From: Lachnospiraceae bacterium UBA3820
GTDB lineage: Bacteria; Bacillota; Clostridia; Lachnospirales; Lachnospiraceae
DNA length: 11,715 bases
Direction of reading: 5' to 3'
Assembly: GCA_002369325.1 (NCBI GenBank)
Contig: DFDU01000004.1
Span: forward strand, 1-11,715
Position numbers and translations under genes: made by a program. The stretch's first letter is position 1. Each line of letters begins with the position of its first letter. A model generated the notes under the pieces. It saw nothing but the letters and a program-made list of their open reading frames with translations, was not told where the DNA came from and ran no database searches. This document shows positions 1-7,359 of the stretch, one piece after another.

Positions 1-152
1 TCAAAGCCTGCCGAAAGCTCTATACGTATATCGGATACACCCATTCCGTACTTATTGTTTTCGAACTCTTCTCCGTTTATTTCTATACTGACAACAGGAT
101 GTCCGAAATGCTCATATTGTTTTTCAAGGTCTTCAAATTCAAACTCTGCCAC
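1..152 (-). CDS. gpD/VgrG-like hub protein, N-terminal fragment (cut by left edge)
   Basis: Only the first 50 codons are present; the gene runs off the left edge. It opens with GTG at 152-150, preceded by AGGAG six bases upstream. The readable start, VAEFEFEDLEKQYEHFGHP, is followed by a short beta-strand-like stretch (VVSIEING) and then VSDIRIELSAGF. That pattern, an acidic leader, a first strand and then a VSDI.(V/I)EL.(S/A)G(F/Y) element, matches the N terminus of phage late control D (gpD)/VgrG-type hub proteins of contractile injection systems, as I know the family. Such proteins form the trimeric hub between the tube and the PAAR tip. The position fits: it lies 31 bp downstream of the Afp7-like adaptor gene, where the hub normally sits. 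With only 50 residues visible, the call rests on the motif plus context. Confidence 0.7.
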   Translation of the reverse strand, partial: MAEFEFEDLEKQYEHFGHPVVSIEINGEEFENNKYGMGVSDIRIELSAGF

Positions 153-183
153 TTTTTTCTCCTAACAAAAATAATTTCAATAC

Positions 184-1737
184 CTATCTGAATAATACAG
201 GACCGTTTCTCCTGCCTCTTGAAGAACCTCCGCTTATAATCGGTATGGTCTCCTTACGCTCTCTCAATAAATTACCTATACTCGTATTCTCTTCTTTTTC
301 AGTTTCAGGTGCTTCTGTGCCTGTTGACGGGCTGCTTTGATCTTCTGTGCCCGTTGCTGATCCGCCTGTTTCTCCCGTGCTTGTTGACGAGCTGTTTTCT
401 TCTTCTGTGCCTGTTGACGAACTGTTTTGTTCTTCTGTATCCCCCGGCGTGTTTCCCGAGGAACCGTTGTTTTCGGAATTATTATCTTCATTCTTCTTTA
501 CAGGCTCATCAGGTTTTTTATCTTCTTTTCTTTTTTCTTCATCTATGCTGACGCTTTTTTCATTGGTCCAACCGGAAGCAAATTTTCTTTCGCTTTCAGT
601 TTTCTCCTTCTTTTGCTCTAATATAGCCTTTCGTTTTTCTTCGTCCTTCTTTTTCTTATTTATAATTTCCTGTTTTAACGCTTCCTTAAGCTTTTCTTCT
701 TCATCATCCTGACCGCCGGAAGCTATATCAACTATTCCTCCTATAGTATCAGCCAGCTGTGATCCTATATTTGCCACCTGAAGTGCTGCATTTTGAACAG
801 TTTCAAGAGTATTTCCGACAGTTGATGCAATATTCTTAAGCTTACCGAAGGTACCATCCAAGGTTGGATCAAATCCAAATGCCTTATCATAAGCATCCTG
901 CCAATAACCCATATCAATATCATTTATCTGCATATCCGAAAGACGAATGGTAAGTCTTACTTCGCCTCTTATAGGTCTTCCGTATAAATCAAACATCGTA
1001 TACTTGGAATTTACACCGTTTAATATGCCTTCATAACGCATATTATTCCAAGCAAAACATATACGACGCGTACGCTTATTTCTTATGGCGCCTATAAAAC
1101 CGTCAACCATATTCTGTACGGTTTCAAAGCCTCCGGTAGCGGCATCAAGCACACCTTTTCCCACTGCTCTTGCCATAGTTGAAAGATTTTTAAATCTTGT
1201 ATCTTCCATAAAAGCTTCCGCAGCTACAACTCTCTCAAATAAAAGTGTAACCGAAAATACCATATCCGGATATGGAGAAGCCATATTTATATTGTTGTTA
1301 TTCTGGCTTGCATCGCCCTTTGTCAAGTCCTTCTCACTATATTTACGTGCCGAAATCTGCATGGATGAAGGATTGAACTGAACAGAAAACTCACGGTTAT
1401 AATTGATTGTTTTTTCTTCGCCCAAAACACTAACGGCTTTTATTCCTGCCAGCTTTGCGTATTCTCCGGCTGTATCCTTCAGTTTGTCAGTGGCAGCATT
1501 TTTTGCAGCATCAAGAGCACTTTTTTTTGCATTGTCCGCAACAGAACCGGCCACGTTACCCAAACCGCCGCCAAGCGCACCCATTCCGCCTGCCGTCGAG
1601 CTGCTGGTCTTGGTTTTGACACTTTCCTTTTTCTTAAGGTCATCCTCAAGACTCTCGTCGCAAATCATAACAATGGCTTTTTCCACTGTACCCGTTATAT
1701 CCGCTAATCCGTTTTTTAAAAGATCGGTAACAGCCAT
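184..1737 (-). CDS. CIS tube/LysM-adaptor family protein (Afp7-like), long form with low-complexity tail, 517 aa
   Basis: ATG at 1737 follows AGGAG by six bases; the stop is TAG at 186-184. The core is residues 116-290. It begins with the family hallmark FSVQFNPSSM (117-126) and ends with YTMF..YGRPIRGEVRLTIR (246-265), then a YWQDAYDKAFGF helix. Proteins of this family sit between the last tube ring and the gpD hub in characterised extracellular CIS; many carry a C-terminal LysM, which I do not see here. Residues 45-95 are Ala/Gly/Ser-rich. After about residue 343 come a highly charged Lys/Glu helix (344-386) and a Ser/Thr/Gly/Glu tail (about 415-483) with repeated STGTE-type units. The protein ends in a basic, Gly-rich stretch (about 503-511) and a GPVLFR terminus. 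It is a diverged paralogue of the 287-aa gene just upstream. The tail is odd for a baseplate protein and may be a flexible linker or surface-exposed segment. Confidence 0.8.
   Translation of the reverse strand: MAVTDLLKNGLADITGTVEKAIVMICDESLEDDLKKKESVKTKTSSSTAGGMGALGGGLGNVAGSVADNAKKSALDAAKNAATDKLKDTAGEYAKLAGIKAVSVLGEEKTINYNREFSVQFNPSSMQISARKYSEKDLTKGDASQNNNNINMASPYPDMVFSVTLLFERVVAAEAFMEDTRFKNLSTMARAVGKGVLDAATGGFETVQNMVDGFIGAIRNKRTRRICFAWNNMRYEGILNGVNSKYTMFDLYGRPIRGEVRLTIRLSDMQINDIDMGYWQDAYDKAFGFDPTLDGTFGKLKNIASTVGNTLETVQNAALQVANIGSQLADTIGGIVDIASGGQDDEEEKLKEALKQEIINKKKKDEEKRKAILEQKKEKTESERKFASGWTNEKSVSIDEEKRKEDKKPDEPVKKNEDNNSENNGSSGNTPGDTEEQNSSSTGTEEENSSSTSTGETGGSATGTEDQSSPSTGTEAPETEKEENTSIGNLLRERKETIPIISGGSSRGRRNGPVLFR
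306..450 (-). repeat. imperfect in-frame tandem repeat coding a Ser/Thr/Gly/Glu linker
   Basis: Within the 3' part of the 517-aa gene (codons about 430-478), a roughly 30-base unit recurs imperfectly. On the plus strand the shared core reads TCTTCTGTGCCTGTTGACGA or close variants, near positions 311, 342, 397 and 427. It encodes STGTE-type units such as SSSTGTE, ENSSSTSTG and SPSTGTE. Because the repeat is in frame, slippage or recombination would change linker length without destroying the protein. Length variation between strains is an inference. Confidence 0.6.
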
Positions 1738-1764
1738 AATCTACTCCTAAATCCACATAAATAT

Positions 1765-2628
1765 CTACCCAAATAATCTCTTTGCCATATTCATCGCACC
1801 GGATACAGAACCGGACTCCTGGAATATTGTTTCAAATGATTTATCCCAATACTCGGCATCCGACTTATATTCATCACCCGAAGCAGCCTGACGGATAGTA
1901 AGATTTACGGTTGCTTTTATCGGATCACCAAGTTTATTAAACATCGTATATGTTGCATCCACGGATTCCACTACGCCGTGGAAAAACATTTCGGACCAGA
2001 AAAATACAACTTCTCTGGTATTATGTCTTACCAAAAGTGAAATCAAGCCTTCAACCTCATTTTTGATGGTATGATTATCATCCATAGCAGTACGTGCTAT
2101 ATTTCCTGCCATATCAAGTACATTTCCAACGGTAGGATTTAAATTTTCGGTCAAAAACGCATCCTGAACATTTACGTCCTCAAATATAAGCTGCACATCA
2201 AGATAGGTGGTTGCTTCTCTTTCTACCATGAAGAACTGTTTGTTACCGGAATCACCCATCGCACGGTATTCAGGATAACGACCTGCACTGGTTCTTGTAG
2301 AAATGGTATTCGGATTATATTGCACTTCAAATCTCAGGAAGTTCTCCTGTGCCAGTGCGGTTTCCGCCTCTTCGGCACTCTGCTTCTTTTGTGATTGAAT
2401 GCCTGCCATTTCATCCACACCAATAATCTGTCCCGGCTTCATCTTTGACATACGCTTTGCTATGGAACTTGACTTTCCGGCCTTCGTAACATTTCGCAAT
2501 GCCGCTATATTTTTATTTGCATTTGTTGACTTATCGGCGCCTCCGTATGAAAGCTTACGCTTTTGTACAAAAAGTATGGCTTTCGGAACGCCTCCGTTTA
2601 AAGCTTTTACTGTATCCAAAAATCCCAT
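1765..2628 (-). CDS. CIS tube/LysM-adaptor family protein (Afp7-like), short form, 287 aa
   Basis: ATG at 2628 starts three bases after the stop of the 707-aa gene (TAG, CAT, ATG), with a GAGGG-type ribosome site inside the upstream gene's end, so translation is probably coupled. The N-terminal 95 residues are Lys/Ser/Ala-rich and probably flexible. The family core starts at FLRFEVQYNPNTIS (97-110). It continues through TTYLDVQLIFEDV (140-152) and ends with YTMFNKLGDPIKATVNLTIR (227-246) and an EYWDKSFETIFQ helix. The FxVQYNP motif and the final TMF.(x)G.PI...V.LTIR strand pair are those of the CIS tube/Afp7 adaptor family, which couples the tube end to the gpD hub. No LysM is visible and the protein stops soon after the core. 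It shares these motifs with the next gene, so the two are paralogues that may form successive rings or a hetero-oligomer. Confidence 0.82.
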   Translation of the reverse strand: MGFLDTVKALNGGVPKAILFVQKRKLSYGGADKSTNANKNIAALRNVTKAGKSSSIAKRMSKMKPGQIIGVDEMAGIQSQKKQSAEEAETALAQENFLRFEVQYNPNTISTRTSAGRYPEYRAMGDSGNKQFFMVEREATTYLDVQLIFEDVNVQDAFLTENLNPTVGNVLDMAGNIARTAMDDNHTIKNEVEGLISLLVRHNTREVVFFWSEMFFHGVVESVDATYTMFNKLGDPIKATVNLTIRQAASGDEYKSDAEYWDKSFETIFQESGSVSGAMNMAKRLFG

Positions 2629-2631
2629 ATG

Positions 2632-4755
2632 CTATAACCCTCTTCGTATCTTTTCGTTTGCGAGTCTCTTGGAAAGCTTGTTATAAACCTTATCAGTTAT
2701 ACTGTCCATCTGTCCCTGAATGCTTCTTTTAACAGCATCGGTAACATCCCGGTTTTGTTCTGTCACTACATGATGCTCTGTATTGTTTACTATTGTCTTT
2801 GTTTCAGTTTGATTATTATTTATAATGGTTTCTATACGTTCATTTTGTCTTTCTATCTGTCTGTTTTGAGAAACAAGCTCGTCTATTATCTCTTCATTTA
2901 TAACAGTATCCTGCGATTTATGTATGAGAGATATTTCTTTTGCAGGTCTTTCCTCTATTTTAATCTTTGGCTGACTCTGCCTTAATTCACGAACCGTTTC
3001 GTTAACCATCTCGGTTACCGTTTCCTTTTCTACACGCTCGATTGTTTCCTTTTCCTCAACAATTCTGTTTTCCCGTTCAACACGGTTTATATCAGCCATA
3101 AGCTGTGTAAGGTTGTTTTCGGTAACGATACGTCTGTCACGAAAAACCTCCGGTCTCTCGAGATACTCTTTAAGAAGTCTTGTGGTTATGCTTTCTCTCT
3201 CAGGAAGTGCCTCACGCATTGCTTCCTCACGAAGAGCTTCTGCATTTTTTCTCGTTTCGTTTTCTTCCTTTACTTCACGAAGGAATTCCATTGGACTTTC
3301 AAGAGCCTTAAGGCTGTCGGAAACCGTTCTTTTTCTGTCCCCTTCGTAGGTCGGAGTTTTTATCTCTTTTGTAATACGGTTAAGGTTTTGTATATATTCT
3401 TCGTTACGTGCCAGGTTTTGTTCATTGATAAGTGTAAGCTCACGGTTTATGTTTTCTATCTCGATATCGGTATTTTCGATTCTCGAAGTATTGTTATCAG
3501 CATGAACCATCACGTTTTCAATGTTTGTAACCATGTCACCATGATTTACCGTATCACCTTTTACGGTTACATTATCGCCTTCAGCAGCTTCAATGTTATC
3601 CTGTGAGATATTAAACGTAGCATGTGTAAGATTAGCCACATCGCCGCTTCTGTAATTTGTATTTCTGTACTGACGGTAGTCCGCATCCGTTAAAAGTCTT
3701 AACTGCTCCGTATGGCTTTCGGAAAGAATATTGTTTATAATATCAATCTCATCCGTAAGCTGTTCAACACGTTCTTCCGTATTAAATAATGCATTATTTG
3801 TAACAAAATGCTGTTCAACATTTTCCGTTATTCTCTGTATGGTATTATCTGCGCCTTCATAAAATGCGCTTTCCATACGGAAAAGCTTGTCGCCGCCTTT
3901 TATAAAGCTTTCGTGGCGATTCTGATATAAATTATCTATCAAATTAAGCAATACAGCCGAATTGACCTTAGTATTTACTGTCTCTTCGGTAATCTCGGTA
4001 TCTCCTCCGATAGTTTCCTCATATACATTCTCGTGTCTGTAGGTCAAAGGGAAGCTTTCATGACGTACCAGATTCTGAAGGCGGTTAAGCAGTATATTCT
4101 GGGTAACACGGTTTTGCTCCGAAATTTGATATTCCTCTCTTGTTATAGTCGTGTCACCGGCCGTATGTTCACTGAAATTCTGTACTATCTTATACAAAGA
4201 ACCTGTCATAAGACGGTTCATAATACTTTCATGAAGATAGAACTCTGTTTTTTCACTGCTCTCCTGATTAATATTTGTATTTGTATCACCCTCACGGTAA
4301 TCATTTACAAGACTCTCAAGATGAGTAAGATTGTTCCAGTAAAGGTTTACAAGCTCATCAGTGTTATTTATTTCCTGCTTTATCTGCTGTACCTGGTGCA
4401 TAAAATAACGCTCATCTTTTATGCCCAGCTGATTCAAAACATTTGTTATAAACACCCTGTCCTGATATGTAAGGTGTGCATCCGTATTAACCAAAACACG
4501 ATTAAGAAAATTATTAATTATCTCAACCTTATTTAACTGTCGGTTCTCTATGTTGGCTTCGCTTACCAGATTGGTTATACCACCCTCTGCAAGATATATT
4601 TCGGGCGGGCGGCTTACCAGATGCATAAGCTCTTCTCCCGAAAGGCCAACACCCATTACGCCATAATTACCGCGTATGCGTTCACCAAAGGAGTCTCCAA
4701 CTGTGGTAACATCCGTACTGCATCTTAATTCAATTGGTGCTTTAATCTTCAACAT
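2632..4755 (-). CDS. large Asn/Glu-rich repetitive and coiled-coil protein, 707 aa; possible baseplate or length-control protein
   Basis: I do not recognise a domain with certainty. ATG at 4755 has only a weak GGTGG upstream; the stop is TAG at 2634-2632. There is no signal peptide or membrane segment, and the composition is rich in Asn, Glu, Ile, Thr and Arg with few aromatics. Residues 1-65 look globular (Gly-rich, YGVMGVGLSGEEL). From about 150 to 305, a diverged unit recurs at 44-51 residue spacing, marked by G-D-T turns at 156-158, 200-202 and 251-253 and GAD at 301-303. More G-D turns follow at 371, 393, 400, 406 and 472. Residues about 430-460, 485-535 and 550-660 are strongly charged and heptad-like, suggesting coiled coil. 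The C terminus (about 670-707) is a basic helix ending KVYNKLSKRLANEKIRRGL. Its place between tube-2 and the adaptors suggests a structural role, either a tape measure or a baseplate scaffold. Confidence 0.6.
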   Translation of the reverse strand: MLKIKAPIELRCSTDVTTVGDSFGERIRGNYGVMGVGLSGEELMHLVSRPPEIYLAEGGITNLVSEANIENRQLNKVEIINNFLNRVLVNTDAHLTYQDRVFITNVLNQLGIKDERYFMHQVQQIKQEINNTDELVNLYWNNLTHLESLVNDYREGDTNTNINQESSEKTEFYLHESIMNRLMTGSLYKIVQNFSEHTAGDTTITREEYQISEQNRVTQNILLNRLQNLVRHESFPLTYRHENVYEETIGGDTEITEETVNTKVNSAVLLNLIDNLYQNRHESFIKGGDKLFRMESAFYEGADNTIQRITENVEQHFVTNNALFNTEERVEQLTDEIDIINNILSESHTEQLRLLTDADYRQYRNTNYRSGDVANLTHATFNISQDNIEAAEGDNVTVKGDTVNHGDMVTNIENVMVHADNNTSRIENTDIEIENINRELTLINEQNLARNEEYIQNLNRITKEIKTPTYEGDRKRTVSDSLKALESPMEFLREVKEENETRKNAEALREEAMREALPERESITTRLLKEYLERPEVFRDRRIVTENNLTQLMADINRVERENRIVEEKETIERVEKETVTEMVNETVRELRQSQPKIKIEERPAKEISLIHKSQDTVINEEIIDELVSQNRQIERQNERIETIINNNQTETKTIVNNTEHHVVTEQNRDVTDAVKRSIQGQMDSITDKVYNKLSKRLANEKIRRGL

Positions 4756-4786
4756 ATATATTATCCACCGCCAAGTTATTTATGTA

Positions 4787-6145
4787 TTATACATTTGAAA
4801 GGAAATCTGCTATAGTCTTAGCACTTTTAGCATTTGGCCATCTGTTGGCTTTTGCTTTCATTTCGCCCCTGGTTTTTTCTGCAACGCCTTTACCTGAGCC
4901 TGTTTTATTTCCATCGGCATCTGTAGTTTCCGAATAATTCTGTCTGTTCCTTGTACCGTTTCCTACAGGGTTCTTTTCATCAAATTCCCACTTACTTGCC
5001 CTGCTCTTCATAGTCTCTTTTGATACTTCCGGAACACCTATACCGGAACCGGTTGTATTTCCGTCAGCATCGGTTGACTCTGTATAATTCTGTCTGCTCT
5101 TTACTCCCTTACCTGTAGGATTATCTTTTGTATCAAATTCCCAAAGTGCGGCACGACTTGCCATGGTTGCTGCACGGTCTTCAACAATTCCGTGTCCCGC
5201 TTTACCTATAACATTACCGTTCTTGTCTTTAACTTCAACCACATTGGCACGTGCCGAATCACCTTTACCTCCAAAGTTTGCCTTGGTATCAAATTCCCAT
5301 TTGATAGCTCTTCCTTCCATCTGAGCTTTGGAAGCAGTATCAGGATTCGCAACACCCTTTTTCTCAGGAGTCATGGCTGAGCTTTCGCCATTACCTTCCT
5401 TCTTATCTCCGTCAAATGCCCATTTCTTTGCCTTGGCTTTCATATCGTCTTTTGATAAATCAAGATCACCGGCCAAATAGGCATTCTGACGTGAACTATA
5501 CGAATCTCCCGTAACTTTATCCTTACCGCCAAAGTTTTTAGCCATACTCCATCGCTGTGAGCGAGAAGCCATTTCCTCCTTGGAAGGTTCAAAATCAGCC
5601 ATAATCTGATTTCTAGATGCAGTTCCCTGTCCGGCTTTGGTACCGTCGAATATCCATGATTCCTTTTCCTGCTCGAAAGGATTATCAATGGTATACATAC
5701 GCGAAAATGCTATGGTTGTGGTTTCAGTAAGAAGACCGGCTCTTTCTGCATTTAATTCACCGTATTCTTTACTCATTACTTCACAGCCGGTAAATATATA
5801 TTGTCTGTCCGGCAGGAAAAATGATGGATTAAGGTATCTTCCGACACTTAAAAACACAGGCAAAACAAGCTTGGTTCCAAGCGAAAGTGGATCGTAAAAT
5901 TTCTCTCCCACATAACGCTCAACCTGAATTGTGAACGGCTTTGAAATAGGCTTTCTTATCATATGAACAAAGTCATTCAATCCGCCTTCCTGTATATAAT
6001 CATATTCATTTTCTTTTCTGATTACTTTGATATCTTTGCAAGGAACATCATAAAGCGCTTCGACTCTTAACATAAAGTTAAAACTAACCGTAGGCTTTCT
6101 TACATGTGTTCTTTCGCTTAAGTTACCGGTCATGTCATCTGCCAT
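4787..6145 (-). CDS. second tube-like protein with a six-unit W-x-F-D repeat tail, 452 aa
   Basis: ATG at 6145 lies six bases after the stop of the DUF6760-like gene, with GAGG overlapping that gene's end; the stop is TAA at 4789-4787. Residues about 18-152 resemble the phage tail tube family (T4 gp19/Hcp-like). They show a first strand (VSFNFMLRVEAL), the YIQEGGLNDFV element (50-60), a long hairpin strand (KPFTIQVERYVGE), and a final ETTTIAFSRMYTIDNPF. Second and third tube paralogues at the tube-baseplate junction are common in eCIS. What is unusual is residues about 160-440: six degenerate repeats of 35-52 residues. Each starts with Trp, usually W-(E/A/I)-F-D (W164, 199, 242, 283, 335, 386, then W436). 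Each continues through a Gly/Lys turn and SRQN-like segment to a helix M(K/A)(S/A)(R/K)A..W. Repeats 5 and 6 share DADGN turns. The tail is hydrophilic with no membrane segment. Confidence 0.78.
   Translation of the reverse strand: MADDMTGNLSERTHVRKPTVSFNFMLRVEALYDVPCKDIKVIRKENEYDYIQEGGLNDFVHMIRKPISKPFTIQVERYVGEKFYDPLSLGTKLVLPVFLSVGRYLNPSFFLPDRQYIFTGCEVMSKEYGELNAERAGLLTETTTIAFSRMYTIDNPFEQEKESWIFDGTKAGQGTASRNQIMADFEPSKEEMASRSQRWSMAKNFGGKDKVTGDSYSSRQNAYLAGDLDLSKDDMKAKAKKWAFDGDKKEGNGESSAMTPEKKGVANPDTASKAQMEGRAIKWEFDTKANFGGKGDSARANVVEVKDKNGNVIGKAGHGIVEDRAATMASRAALWEFDTKDNPTGKGVKSRQNYTESTDADGNTTGSGIGVPEVSKETMKSRASKWEFDEKNPVGNGTRNRQNYSETTDADGNKTGSGKGVAEKTRGEMKAKANRWPNAKSAKTIADFLSNV
4837..5656 (-). 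repeat. coding tandem repeat: six W-x-F-D units in tube-like protein 2
   Basis: The unit starts are the Trp codons at residues 164, 199, 242, 283, 335 and 386, with a closing Trp at 436, giving lengths of 35, 43, 41, 52, 51 and 50 residues. The last two units are the most alike, also at DNA level: the plus-strand stretches near 4913-4950 and 5060-5100 share the TAATTCTGTCTG core and similar flanks. This points to recent duplication of about 150 bp, with the upstream units more diverged. Confidence 0.75.
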
Positions 6146-6151
6146 AATCTT

Positions 6152-6337
6152 TTACCTCATATTCGATGCTTTCATATCCAAAATACTCTTTTCTCTCTTA
6201 TTTGAATCGGGGTTTAAGCTTCGGTTAATGCTTGATATCTGAGTACACCAGCGTCTGCGTTCTGCATGATCCATGCACATAACCTCCCGCTCACTCCAGT
6301 GGAAATAATATGAAATAAATGCCATTTCACGATACAA
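6152..6337 (-). CDS. DUF6760-like small CIS protein, 61 aa
   Basis: A short protein of 61 residues. I place the start at TTG (6337) because GGAGG lies five bases upstream of it; the next in-frame ATG (6325) would be 17 bases away. The signature is an N-terminal helix with ISYYFHWSEREV (8-19), followed by MDHAERRRWCTQISSINRSLN (about 22-42). That is, an aromatic Y.FHW motif, then an H.(E/D)RRR(W/Y) motif and a second helix. This matches the small DUF6760 proteins found beside the tail chaperone gene in actinobacterial and firmicute CIS clusters, as I recall the family; its biochemical role is unknown. It sits 20 bp after the chaperone-like gene and 6 bp before tube-2. The tight spacing suggests these three are made together, perhaps for tube initiation. 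Confidence 0.72.
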   Translation of the reverse strand: MYREMAFISYYFHWSEREVMCMDHAERRRWCTQISSINRSLNPDSNKREKSILDMKASNMR

Positions 6338-6357
6338 ATCTTCCTCCGGATACAGGC

Positions 6358-6720
6358 TTATTCCCCTATGGTAAAATTTAGCGGAACCTCAAATGTCTTT
6401 CCGCAATCCGGGCATACAACCTGCATTGAAGGTGGTTCTATATCATTGATTCTCTGATACATATCCTGCAAAAATGCAAGGTCTGCCGTGAACAGTTTCT
6501 CAATATGATTTGGAGTAATAACCTGTAAACCTTCTATCTCGGTTACTACCCTTGATAATATAACTATCGTAAGATAAGACGGATTTGCAAGTACACGCGG
6601 GTCTCTCGTTGCGCTTATCTCATCTCCCGCAGTTGCAAGTCTCATTTTTCCGCGTCTGTGAATCTCTCCGTTTGCATCGATATAACCCTTTGGTAATGTA
6701 AATTCATATACTGTTTCCAT
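6358..6720 (-). CDS. tail assembly (chaperone-like) protein with CxxC pair, 120 aa
   Basis: ATG at 6720 has a near-perfect AAGGAGG five bases upstream. The protein has a short beta N terminus (YEFTLPKGYIDANGEIHRRG). Then comes a conserved-looking block KMRLATAGDEISATRDPRV (25-43), a hydrophobic helix YLTIVILSRVVTEI (49-62), and IEKLFTADLAFLQDMYQRIN (73-92). It ends with VVCPDCGKTFEVPL (101-114). Proteins with this layout occur next to tube genes in non-phage CIS clusters, where they are annotated as phage tail assembly proteins and thought to act like tail chaperones. One CPDC knuckle (C103, C106) is visible but no second Cys pair, so a metal site would need a partner subunit or dimerisation. 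There is no sign of the -1 frameshift extension used by many phage tail chaperones. Confidence 0.72.
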   Translation of the reverse strand: METVYEFTLPKGYIDANGEIHRRGKMRLATAGDEISATRDPRVLANPSYLTIVILSRVVTEIEGLQVITPNHIEKLFTADLAFLQDMYQRINDIEPPSMQVVCPDCGKTFEVPLNFTIGE

Positions 6721-6763
6721 TTTATCCTCCTTAAAATCTAAATCTTAATTTCACCTGTGATAT

Positions 6764-6836
6764 GGTTTGATATATGCATATTTTTACATATATACATATA
6801 CCAAACCACACCACGACCCAAAACGGGCCATGGTGT
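6764..6836 (-). promoter_or_regulatory. two abutting RNA hairpins after the tube gene
   Basis: In the minus-strand transcript, positions 6836-6825 pair with 6819-6808 (12 bp, five-base loop). Directly next, 6807-6795 pair with 6776-6764 (13 bp, with four further inner pairs after one mismatch). On the plus strand the two stems contain three C/A mismatches (6814/6830, 6816/6828, 6770/6801); every one becomes a G-U wobble in minus-strand RNA, so the structure is strand-specific in the sense direction. No U-run follows, so this is not a standard intrinsic terminator. A role as mRNA stabiliser or partial attenuator, raising sheath and tube over downstream genes, is inference. Confidence 0.6.
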
Positions 6837-6855
6837 AGTATATAATACGTAAAAC

Positions 6856-7359
6856 TTAGTTTGGTATAATAAGCTCTTCGTATGCAAGCTCTACTGACTC
6901 GATTGCAACATCACTTGTCTTTGCATCAAGTTCAGGTGCTGTATACTTGGTAACCCATGCATTTGTAAGAAGCCATACACGAGTACCTGTGATTTCAGTT
7001 GATAACTGCTGCGGTGCACCACCGTTAATATCGATAAGCTCTATCTGTACATTATTTCTTGGAATCTCACCACGTGTCTCACTGACACACTCCTGAATCC
7101 ATGTCTTAAATGCACTGTCTAAAGTGTAACCAAAACGAAGTGTTACATTTCCGTGCTTTACAAGACCAGGAATCTTTACAGGTGCAAGTGAGTTTGCATT
7201 ACCCTGACGGAACTCTATTACATCCACTGAAGCCTCGATACCTGTTACCTGTGAGAAAGCAGCAGTACCATCTACCTCTGCAACACTCACCTTAAAGTTC
7301 ATCTTGGTCAATGGATAAGCAAGTCCTTTATCGTTCTGATATGTGAATTCTCCTGCCAT
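6856..7359 (-). CDS. CIS inner tube protein (gp19/Hcp-like family), 167 aa
   Basis: ATG at 7359 follows AAGGAG with nine-base spacing; the stop is TAA at 6858-6856. The 167-residue length is about normal for tail tube proteins. It shows the family layout: N-terminal strand with PLTKMNFKVSVAEVDG (16-31), FSQVTGIEASVDVIEFRQGN (35-54), and the GLVKHGNVTLRFGYTLD hairpin (65-81) followed by FKTWI. The final strands are WVTKYTAPELDAKTSDVAI and ESVELAYEELII. Hexameric rings of this protein stack into the tube driven out when the sheath contracts. It lies directly after the sheath gene, the usual order. An 81-bp gap separates it from the sheath and a 135-bp gap with hairpins follows it, the widest internal spacings here apart from the gap at the right. 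It is the main tube subunit; the 452-aa protein is the specialised paralogue. Confidence 0.93.
   Translation of the reverse strand: MAGEFTYQNDKGLAYPLTKMNFKVSVAEVDGTAAFSQVTGIEASVDVIEFRQGNANSLAPVKIPGLVKHGNVTLRFGYTLDSAFKTWIQECVSETRGEIPRNNVQIELIDINGGAPQQLSTEITGTRVWLLTNAWVTKYTAPELDAKTSDVAIESVELAYEELIIPN

Noticed and set aside
347..712. Plus-strand Ser/Phe-rich open frame of 121 codons
   Set aside because: It is the antisense reading of the low-complexity Glu/Lys/Ser tail of the long adaptor; the repetitive DNA keeps several frames open.
4033..4536. Plus-strand open frame of 167 codons
   Set aside because: It is antisense to the 707-aa gene, lacks a ribosome site and has the composition expected of a shadow frame.
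5440..5688. Minus-strand open frame of 82 codons in another frame
   Set aside because: It lies fully inside the repeat region of tube-like protein 2 and has no independent start signal.
6764..6836. Intrinsic terminator after the tube gene
   Set aside because: The hairpins are strong but no U-run follows either stem in the minus-strand RNA, and the next gene starts with a strong ribosome site 44 bases later.
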